This document shows positions 26,253 through 33,354 of a DNA stretch of 64,000 nucleotides, piece by piece. Source of the stretch: Pseudomonadota bacterium (GTDB lineage: Bacteria; Pseudomonadota; Gammaproteobacteria; Acidiferrobacterales; Acidiferrobacteraceae); NCBI GenBank assembly GCA_021794275.1, contig JAJYRD010000027.1, positions 1-64,000 on the forward strand. Direction: 5' to 3'. The position numbers and the translations under genes were made by a program. The notes below the pieces were generated by a model that saw only the letters and a program-made list of their open reading frames with translations, made no database searches and was not told where the DNA came from. The number at the start of each line of letters is the position of its first letter. Position 1 is the stretch's first letter.

Positions 26253-27263
26253 CTAGCCGACCGAGCCTGGCGACCCGCGCGATTCCATAAAAGCGCCTGC
26301 CAGGGCCTCCCGAGAAGGGGCGGTGGGAGCCGCCGGAGCGCGGGCCAGGGCCAGGTCTTTGATATCCATCCAGCTGCGCCGGAGCTCGGGCAGGGGACAG
26401 CCGAGCTCCGCCTCGAGCGCGAGCAACTCGGGCGTGTAGATGTCCTGGAGGAATGCGACGGCGCGCGGATCGATCGGCGGCTTGGGCGCGTCCTTCTGCA
26501 TCCAGTTTTCCCATATGTATTCGCCTAGGCGTCGAGGGATGACCCGCTCCCCCAGGAACCGGCTCACGGGATGTCCAGCAAGACGTCTCGCCCACCGCCC
26601 CTTGGGCTGCTTGTAGTGGTTATGAGCCTCCGCGGTATCGACGGACGCCATGGGCCCTTCGGGGATATCGAGAAAGCGCGCGACGCGCGTAAGCACTGCA
26701 TATGGGTCCTTCTTCAGGTCCTCAAGCAGCAAGATGAGCACCCGCTCGCGTCCGAACAGGGCGCGATAGCGTCTTATTTGCTCCGTATAGAGTCCAAGCT
26801 CGACATAGAGCTGAGAGATCCCCCACCCCTTGTCGGGTCGGCCCCAATCGATCTGCAGGGCCTCGAAAAACGGCCGGTCGATGGCGCCCTCCGAATAATC
26901 CATCAGATATTGCGCATAGGCGCGCTCGATGGGATCGCGCAAGATGACAATGATGTGCGCCTGCGGGGATACCGCCGCGATGCCGGCGGCGGCCTGCGCG
27001 GACCACAGGTATGAGGGGCTCGCGTCACCGCGAAACCGCATGTCGGAGGCGCGTTCATAGAGGCCTCGATAGCTCGCCTCGTCAGCGACGAAGGTAATGA
27101 GGTGTTTCTGCGCCTCCGATGGCGCGGGCCTCGTAAAGAAATGGGGTTCCTTCATCTCCGGAAAAAAGATGTCCGGATGCTGCTTAAGATAGGCATAGAG
27201 CGAGGTCGTGCCGCTCTTGACGGCCCCGACAATGAAAAGATTGGGCCACACCGTTGTCGTCAT
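26253..27263 (-). CDS. PAPS-dependent sulfotransferase, last gene of the hopanoid locus
   Basis: 336 residues with GGAGGAG before the ATG. PNLFIVGAVKSGTTSLYAYLKQHPDIF is the 5'-phosphosulfate loop, and IIVILRDPIERAYAQYLMDYSEG binds the 3'-phosphate (R-D-P...S-y). FGRERVLILLLEDLKKDP and FLDIPEGP complete the Sulfotransfer_1/3 fold. It transfers sulfate from PAPS to a hydroxyl or amine. It follows an hpnL-like gene by 90 bases on the same strand, and the gene beyond is convergent, so it belongs at the 3' end of the hopanoid operon. A hopanoid acceptor is inference. Confidence 0.85.
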   Translation of the reverse strand: MTTTVWPNLFIVGAVKSGTTSLYAYLKQHPDIFFPEMKEPHFFTRPAPSEAQKHLITFVADEASYRGLYERASDMRFRGDASPSYLWSAQAAAGIAAVSPQAHIIVILRDPIERAYAQYLMDYSEGAIDRPFFEALQIDWGRPDKGWGISQLYVELGLYTEQIRRYRALFGRERVLILLLEDLKKDPYAVLTRVARFLDIPEGPMASVDTAEAHNHYKQPKGRWARRLAGHPVSRFLGERVIPRRLGEYIWENWMQKDAPKPPIDPRAVAFLQDIYTPELLALEAELGCPLPELRRSWMDIKDLALARAPAAPTAPSREALAGAFMESRGSPGSVG

Positions 27264-27353
27264 CGCGTCTCCTCCGTCATCCGACGATCCCTTGAGACTT
27301 TCCCGCGCGTTGGCGATCTTAGCAACGTCAAAAGCTCTTGCCCATCCGGCTTC

Positions 27354-28376
27354 TCAGCGCACGGATGGTTCTACCGGCTGGTCGCGCCTCTTGCGCTCGC
27401 CACGCAACCATACCAACAGCACGGGTAGCGAAATACCGACCTGCCGCACACGCCGCACGGCCGATAGGGCAAGCGCGGCGTCCGCCGGAAGGCCCGCGGC
27501 CGCCCCGACCAGAATCAAGCCGCCCTCCTGCACTCCGAGCGTGCCGGGGACCATGAAGGCCGCGCTTTGCAGGGCCTGCGTCAGGGATTCGAACAGGAGC
27601 GCGAGCCTCAGACCGGCCGGCTCATGGAGGAGCCGCAATATGACCCAGAATTCGCCGGCACCGCCCGCGAGACTTACTACCTGCCAAAAGGTACAGCGCG
27701 CAAGCGCCATGGGGCGCCGGTAAAGGGTTAGCACCATATCGTCGACGGCGTGGGCTTGGGCGGCGGTACCTGCGCTCGCGCCGCCGAAGCGCGATATGGC
27801 TCGATGCAGACGGGTAAAGGGTCGCGATCGGCGCTGCAGGAGCACGAACACCAATCCTGCGGGCAAGGCCACCGCGAGCCCCCACCAGAGGCGCTGAATG
27901 AGCGGCGCGGTCCCTATATACGACAACAGGAGACCGATACCAAGTAAGGTGAAACCCATCTGCGCGAAGAGGTTCATGGTGACCTCCACCACGATCCCGG
28001 CAACCGCAATGGGTGCGGGTACGCCCCGGCCAATCAAAGAACGGGCGGCGGCAACCTCCCCGCCCACATGCGCGACCGGCAACAGAGTATTGATGGCATT
28101 GCGCACGAAGGCCATCCAGGTGAGCAGCCCGAGGGAGGCGGCGCGGGGCTTGGGAAAGAGCGCGCGCCAGCCCTCGGCGCTCGCCATGATCGCCGCAAGC
28201 CGTACCGGTAGAAGCCAGAGCATCCCAAAGCCCGCGAGGGCCACCAGATGCAGGATGCGCGCCGGATCGTGGCGTGCAAACAGCAAGACGGCACCCGTAA
28301 GGCCAAGGAGGCCCGCCACGATCGGCAGAACCCGCGCCCATGCGCGTATCCCGCCCACGCCCCGCGCTTCGTCCAT
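27354..28376 (-). CDS. hpnL: HpnL-like membrane protein, copy 2
   Basis: 340 residues, about eight membrane spans, GGGAGAGG before the ATG. The lysylphosphatidylglycerol-synthetase-type transmembrane motifs are present: NAINTLLPVAHVGGEVAAARSLIGRGVP and FMVPGTLGVQEGGLILVGAAAGLP. These are the two hallmark stretches of HpnL, a hopanoid-associated putative flippase. A closely similar second gene is at 32281-33354 in the same operon. The exact lipid moved is not known. Confidence 0.85.
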   Translation of the reverse strand: MDEARGVGGIRAWARVLPIVAGLLGLTGAVLLFARHDPARILHLVALAGFGMLWLLPVRLAAIMASAEGWRALFPKPRAASLGLLTWMAFVRNAINTLLPVAHVGGEVAAARSLIGRGVPAPIAVAGIVVEVTMNLFAQMGFTLLGIGLLLSYIGTAPLIQRLWWGLAVALPAGLVFVLLQRRSRPFTRLHRAISRFGGASAGTAAQAHAVDDMVLTLYRRPMALARCTFWQVVSLAGGAGEFWVILRLLHEPAGLRLALLFESLTQALQSAAFMVPGTLGVQEGGLILVGAAAGLPADAALALSAVRRVRQVGISLPVLLVWLRGERKRRDQPVEPSVR

Positions 28377-28436
28377 GTTAAAGCCTCTCCCTGGCCATCG
28401 GCCCTCAAGTCCCTTCTGCGCCCCTGCAGCGTCGCC

Positions 28437-29153
28437 TCATCGCGGGCTGCCGGAAATGGCGACAGCGGCCGCCGCAGCCAAGGTCCTCTGCGCCTCCGAA
28501 AAATGGCGACGCAGGCGCACCGCCGCGGCCCATGTGGCCGGCCCTCCCGCGAGCGCCTTCACAAGCGCCGCCGCGCGTGGGCGCCCCCATTCATCAACAG
28601 CCGCAAGCAGTCGCTCTGGGAGCGGCTCGTCGTAGGGATCGACGACCGCACGCAAGGCCAAAAAACGCAGGCCCCGTTCCGATGCCACACGCGCGAGCGC
28701 CGCGCTCTCCATGTCGACCCCCGAGGCCCCGTATCTCTGGAAGAGATCTTCCTTGCGCCGAACCGCATAAACGGGTGCCGCGACTGACAGCAGGACATCG
28801 GCCGTCCACACCAAAGGCAGGCTCTCGGCGAGATCCGCAGGCACATCCGTTTGGTGGCATGCCCCCCGCTCGTCGCACACCGTGCGCGGGCAGAGCAGGG
28901 AGCCAGACGGCAGGCCCGGTGCAAGTCCTCCGCACGTCCCGAAGCTCACGAGAGTCCGAACGCCCCGCGCGGCCAGGTCAAGACCCATGTCCCGGGCACG
29001 CCCAGCGCCCATCCCACACACCCCCAGCCAATGGCCGCCTGGAAGAGCGACCGGGCGGCCGCGCGCTGGGCGCCCGAAGGCGCGCGCCTCGGCTACGAGC
29101 GCCACCACGAAACCATAGGGGGGGCCTAGCGGACCGCTTGCTCGCGATAACAC
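28437..29153 (-). CDS. hpnG: HpnG, nucleoside phosphorylase releasing the adenine from adenosylhopane
   Basis: Up to 238 residues. The GTG at 29153 overlaps the end of shc by 28 bases; a second GTG at 29108 would avoid the overlap and starts right at the fold. FVVALVAEARAFGRP, VSFGTCGGLAPGLPSGSLLCP and GASGVDMESAALARVASERGLRFLALRAVVDPYDEPLP are the purine-phosphorylase motifs; VDMES contacts the ribose. HpnG converts adenosylhopane to the phosphoribohopane, after HpnH. The C-terminal alpha segment is hopanoid-cluster specific. Confidence 0.88.
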   Translation of the reverse strand: MLSRASGPLGPPYGFVVALVAEARAFGRPARGRPVALPGGHWLGVCGMGAGRARDMGLDLAARGVRTLVSFGTCGGLAPGLPSGSLLCPRTVCDERGACHQTDVPADLAESLPLVWTADVLLSVAAPVYAVRRKEDLFQRYGASGVDMESAALARVASERGLRFLALRAVVDPYDEPLPERLLAAVDEWGRPRAAALVKALAGGPATWAAAVRLRRHFSEAQRTLAAAAAVAISGSPR

Positions 29154-31069
29154 GCCAAGGCCCAGAGCGGGAAGTAGCGCGCGTAGCCGTGGTATTTGAG
29201 GTAGAAGACACGCGGGAAACCGGGCGCCGTGAACTCGATATCCTCCCAGAGCCCGCCGGGCTCGCGGTGCGCGAGCAGATAGCGCACGCCCCGGCGCACC
29301 GGCTCACTGTCCCCTTCGCCGGCGGCGAGCAGCGCCAGCAGCGCCCACGCGGTCTGGAAGGCGGTGCTGCGCGAACCCATACCGGCGGTCGCCGGATCGT
29401 GATAGCAATCATTGCTCTCACCCCAGCCCCCGTCCGTGCGCTGAATGGAGTTGAGCCAACGGACCGCGGCCCGAATCGCGGGATCATCGCGATCGATCCC
29501 GGCGGCGCGCAAGCCTACCAGGACCGACCAGGTCCCGTAGATATAGTTCGTTCCCCAGCGGCCAAACCACGCCCCATGCGTCTCCTGCTCGGAGCGCAGG
29601 TAGCTTACTGCGCGTTCTATCGCCCCGCGATAGCGGTCATCGCTCGTGGCGCGCGCGAGCAAGGTGATGCAACGCGCGGTGACATCGCTTGTCGGCGGAT
29701 CAAGCAGCGCCCCATGGTCGGCAAACGGGATTTCGTTCAAGTAATAATGGGTGTTATCGACATCGAACGACCCGAAGCCACCGTTGCGCGACTGCATACC
29801 CGCAACCCAATCCGCGGCGCGCTGGATCGACGCCGCGAAGGTCCGGTCGCGCGACTCCTCCATCGCCCACGCCACGACACTCGTATCATCCAAATCCGGA
29901 TAGTGGCCGTTCTCAAACTGGAACGGCCAGCCCCCGCCTGGAAGGTTCGGACGGCTGTCGCGCCAATCGCCCGGCTCATCGAGGAGCTGACGATCGCGCA
30001 TCCAGGAGAGCCCGCGCCTCACGGCATCCTTCGTACCATCACGGTCCACCGCGAGCAGCGCGAGGCACACGAGTCCCGTGTCCCAGATGGGTGAGACGCA
30101 GGGCTGGCAGTAGGCCTCGTCGTCACTCACGAGCAAGAGTTTCTGGATCGCGATCAGGGCATCGCGTCTGTAGGGATGGTCGGCCGCATAGCCGCGCGCG
30201 GCCAAAAACTCGTACGCGTTCACCATCGCCGGAAAGATCGCCCCAAGCCCCCCGGTCCCGTTCAGCCGCTCCACGATCCAGGCCTCGGCTCGCGCCAAGG
30301 CCCGCGCCCGCAGGCGCCGGGGGATGCTCCTCTCGAGACGCAACCCGATACGCTCGAGTTTGCACAAGGCAAAGTTCATGAACGAGCGCACCGGGAAATA
30401 GTCGCGCTCTTCGTCGGGAGGCCGCACGAAGAGTTCAGCTATGCCGATGCCACGCGGATTGCGGGCGCGAACCTTGAGGCTGCAGAGGCCGAGAAGCGGC
30501 ACCATCACCGTCCGCGACCAATAGGAGACCTTGGCAAGGGTGATAGGGAACCACCGGGGGGCCAACACGAGTTCCACGGGCATGAATGGTATGGCGCGCC
30601 ACGGGACCTGCCCGAACTGGGCGAGCGCTATGCGCGTAAAGACATTGCAGCGCGATGCCCCGCCGTGCTCCAGGATGAGCGCGCGGGCACGGGCCATATG
30701 TGGGGCATTGACGTCGTCACCTGCGAGCTTCAGCGCATAATAAGCCTTGACCGAGGCGCTCATGTCGAAACGCCCGTCGTAGTACAAGGGCCACCCGCCC
30801 TCCTCCACCTGCCGACGGCGGATATAGCGCGCAAGCTTTGCCTCGAGATCGACGTCGATCTCGTCCATGAAATGCATCATGAGGATGTATTCAGACGGGA
30901 TCGTACAATCGGCCTCGAGCGGCCAACACCAATAGCCTTCCGGGGCCTGCTCCGCGAGTATGCCGTCGCGCGCCTGCGCCAAGGCCGCGTCGAGAAAAGC
31001 GATCTCCGCGTCTTGCGCCAAAGACTCGCGCCTCTCCCGGTTCTTAGCCGGAACGCCCTGACTCTTCAT
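29126..31069 (-). CDS. shc: Squalene-hopene cyclase
   Basis: 647 residues from MKSQGVPAKNRERRES, with GAGGAA upstream. The catalytic acid motif is D-L-D-D-T (PDLDDTSVVAWAM, residues about 392-397). Several QW repeats are visible, for example QSRNGGFGSFDVDN and QRTDGGWGESNDCY. LWEDIEFTAPGFPRVFYLKYHGYARYFPLWAL is the conserved C-terminus. The enzyme folds linear squalene into hopene or diplopterol on the inner face of the membrane. It is 34 bases from squalene synthase and overlaps hpnG, so product and substrate enzymes are co-expressed. Confidence 0.97.
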   Translation of the reverse strand: MKSQGVPAKNRERRESLAQDAEIAFLDAALAQARDGILAEQAPEGYWCWPLEADCTIPSEYILMMHFMDEIDVDLEAKLARYIRRRQVEEGGWPLYYDGRFDMSASVKAYYALKLAGDDVNAPHMARARALILEHGGASRCNVFTRIALAQFGQVPWRAIPFMPVELVLAPRWFPITLAKVSYWSRTVMVPLLGLCSLKVRARNPRGIGIAELFVRPPDEERDYFPVRSFMNFALCKLERIGLRLERSIPRRLRARALARAEAWIVERLNGTGGLGAIFPAMVNAYEFLAARGYAADHPYRRDALIAIQKLLLVSDDEAYCQPCVSPIWDTGLVCLALLAVDRDGTKDAVRRGLSWMRDRQLLDEPGDWRDSRPNLPGGGWPFQFENGHYPDLDDTSVVAWAMEESRDRTFAASIQRAADWVAGMQSRNGGFGSFDVDNTHYYLNEIPFADHGALLDPPTSDVTARCITLLARATSDDRYRGAIERAVSYLRSEQETHGAWFGRWGTNYIYGTWSVLVGLRAAGIDRDDPAIRAAVRWLNSIQRTDGGWGESNDCYHDPATAGMGSRSTAFQTAWALLALLAAGEGDSEPVRRGVRYLLAHREPGGLWEDIEFTAPGFPRVFYLKYHGYARYFPLWALACYREQAVR

Positions 31070-31103
31070 GCCGTGCGATTCCTCGAGCAATAACGCCTTT
31101 CGG

Positions 31104-32162
31104 TCAGACGCCGCGCGATGCGCGCGGCGCGCCTCCCGAAAGCGCGAACAAGACGCGCAAAAGCGCATCGTGACTGGCCGACACGCGGCTCACCGCCACT
31201 GTCGCCTTGACGCTACGCCGCGTGATCTTCACATCCTGGCCGCTACGGAAATCCCGCCTCTTGTCGATCTTGCGCAAGGTCAAAACCGCCATCCCAAGGG
31301 CCCAGAGGCAAAAGTTCCTAAGACCCGCCTCCGCGCGCGGGAGCAATAGCACATAATCAAGAGCCCGGCGCGCGTGCGCGCGCGCCACGTCGATGAGTTC
31401 GCCGAGCCCTTCGCCGAAGCGCGGATCGCCCGGGCCCTGTTCCAAATCCGCAAGCGCGAAACCGTGGCGGGCAAACACGTCACGCGGCAGCCAGCAGGCC
31501 CCGCGCCGCCTATCCTCCCAGATATCCTTTAGGATGTTCGTCATCTGAAGAGCCTGCCCAAACGAGACCGCAAGCACCATAAGGCGATCCTCATGGCGCC
31601 TTATCTGCGGCGAGTACTCGCAGAAGAGCCTTGTGAGCATCTCCCCCACGACGCCCGCCACGTAATAGCAGTAGCGATCCATGTCGGCCAGGGTCGGCAG
31701 ACCTGCGGGGTCTTTGCGTTCCTGGAATTCCGCCATACCATCGGCCATGATCGCCACACAGGTCTCGAGCGCTTGGCGCTGACCTATTGTGAAACCGTCC
31801 CCGATCGCGATCACGCGCTCGGTCTTGCGCACCAGCAAGCGCTCGGCTTTCGGCACCGTAGGGGCCAAAACGGCGTCCAGATCGCGGGCGAACTCGGCGG
31901 CCTCGGCGCGCCGCGCCACGACTTCCGCGAAGAAAGTGCAGAAGTGGCGCTTTTGCACACTGCTCAAACCTGGGTCGTCTTCGATAGTATCGACGATGCG
32001 GCAGAGCAGATAACCATTGCCGACCACCTCCCGCAACCCCGGCGGAAGCTCGGGGATTGTCAAGGCGAAGGTGCGCGATACGTCCCGCAACATGGCGGCC
32101 TGGAACCGCTCATCGTCACGGCCGTCTCTGTTCATCACTGGGTCTTGGACCGATACGGACAT
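31104..32162 (-). CDS. Squalene synthase (farnesyl-diphosphate farnesyltransferase type)
   Basis: 352 residues. LRDVSRTFALTIPELPPGL opens the fold. The first aspartate motif is D58-TIED (CRIVDTIEDDP), and the second is D213-IWED (LQMTNILKDIWEDRR). YCYYVAGVVGEMLTRLF is the substrate-cavity helix also seen in eukaryotic-type and Methylococcus squalene synthases. One enzyme would join two farnesyl-PP and reduce the product to squalene, replacing the HpnC-HpnD-HpnE trio, none of which is in this window. That reading rests on similarity I recognise; it could be a presqualene-type enzyme with partners elsewhere. Confidence 0.8.
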   Translation of the reverse strand: MSVSVQDPVMNRDGRDDERFQAAMLRDVSRTFALTIPELPPGLREVVGNGYLLCRIVDTIEDDPGLSSVQKRHFCTFFAEVVARRAEAAEFARDLDAVLAPTVPKAERLLVRKTERVIAIGDGFTIGQRQALETCVAIMADGMAEFQERKDPAGLPTLADMDRYCYYVAGVVGEMLTRLFCEYSPQIRRHEDRLMVLAVSFGQALQMTNILKDIWEDRRRGACWLPRDVFARHGFALADLEQGPGDPRFGEGLGELIDVARAHARRALDYVLLLPRAEAGLRNFCLWALGMAVLTLRKIDKRRDFRSGQDVKITRRSVKATVAVSRVSASHDALLRVLFALSGGAPRASRGV

Positions 32163-32280
32163 GGGCCTCTTCCTGATGCGCTATCGGTTATGCGATTTCC
32201 TGGGCCACGGCGGGCAAACTCTCCCATGGAGGCCCGCACCTTACCATAAAGCCACCTCTTCTTGAACCCGCTTCGCCCCA

Positions 32281-33354
32281 CTAACCGCCCATTGGCGCCG
32301 CCTCCACGGACGAAAGGCGCCGTAGTCGCCACTCTTGCCACTGCCACGAGATAAGCACAGGCAGCCCAATGGCGAACTGACGCAAACGGCGGCCGAGCGC
32401 GATGCCGAGGGCCGCGTCCGGCGCAACCCCGAGTAGCACGGCAAGCCCGACGAATCCGCCTTCTTGCACACCGAGGGCGCCTGGCACGACAAACGATACA
32501 CTGTGGACGGCCTGGATCAGGGCCTCGAAGACAAACACCTGTTCGACCGTAAGCGGGACATGCATCAGCGCCGCCAAAACACCGATCTCGGCGGCACCTC
32601 CCAGAAATCCCGTAAGCTGCCAAAACGCGCAGCGCAACAGGATCACGGGTCGCCGGTAGAGATCCGACACCCGGCGATCAAGACCGGGGAGGAGCGGAAG
32701 GTCCTGGCGCCCCATCATCCGCAGGACACGTCCGAGGGTGCGATCAACAAGTTCGCCGAGTCCGACGCGCAGTTGGACTGCGACAAAGGTTGCCACCACG
32801 ATCACGGCGCCCGCGGCCCCCAGCCACAATCCTGGGAGCGCAATGCGCGCGCCCACCATAGGCAGCATGAGCGCGATGCCGCAGAGGGTCGTCGCGACCT
32901 GCAGCACCAGCGTGACGCTCGTCTCCACGACCACGCTTGCCGAGGCGCTCGCGCCACTCACGCCCTTCAGACGCAGAAGCCGGATAGCGACGAACTCGCC
33001 GCCCACGCGGGCTACCGGCAGAAAGGTATTCACGGCGTCGCGCACCATGCCAAGCCATATGAGCAGCCCCCACGAGATACCGCGCCGGGGCCCAAGCAAG
33101 GCCTTCCACCCACGCACCTCGCAGGCCACAACCAGGGCGCGCAAGGGGATGAGCCACAAGAGTCCAGCCCCCGCACCCATCAAGAGCCCCGCTACGGCCC
33201 TCCACCCGAGACGTTCAAGCAGCCATCCGGTGAGCACGAGCCCGCCCATGGCCAGAAAACCCATGACGACGGCGCTCCATGGGCCACGCACACCCTGTGG
33301 CGCCCCGGAGATGCGCACACGGCGTCGGCGGCGGTCCGAGGGCCCCCTATCCAT
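32281..33354 (-). CDS. hpnL: HpnL-like membrane protein, copy 1
   Basis: 357 residues, eight or so membrane spans. VNTFLPVARVGGEFVAIRLLRLKGVSG and SFVVPGALGVQEGGFVGLAVLLGVAPDAA are the same two hallmarks as in copy 2. The start overlaps the end of hpnN by 8 bases, so the two are translationally coupled. Copy 2 downstream shares organisation and motifs but differs over most of its length, so this is an old duplication or two specialised paralogues. Confidence 0.85.
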   Translation of the reverse strand: MDRGPSDRRRRRVRISGAPQGVRGPWSAVVMGFLAMGGLVLTGWLLERLGWRAVAGLLMGAGAGLLWLIPLRALVVACEVRGWKALLGPRRGISWGLLIWLGMVRDAVNTFLPVARVGGEFVAIRLLRLKGVSGASASASVVVETSVTLVLQVATTLCGIALMLPMVGARIALPGLWLGAAGAVIVVATFVAVQLRVGLGELVDRTLGRVLRMMGRQDLPLLPGLDRRVSDLYRRPVILLRCAFWQLTGFLGGAAEIGVLAALMHVPLTVEQVFVFEALIQAVHSVSFVVPGALGVQEGGFVGLAVLLGVAPDAALGIALGRRLRQFAIGLPVLISWQWQEWRLRRLSSVEAAPMGG

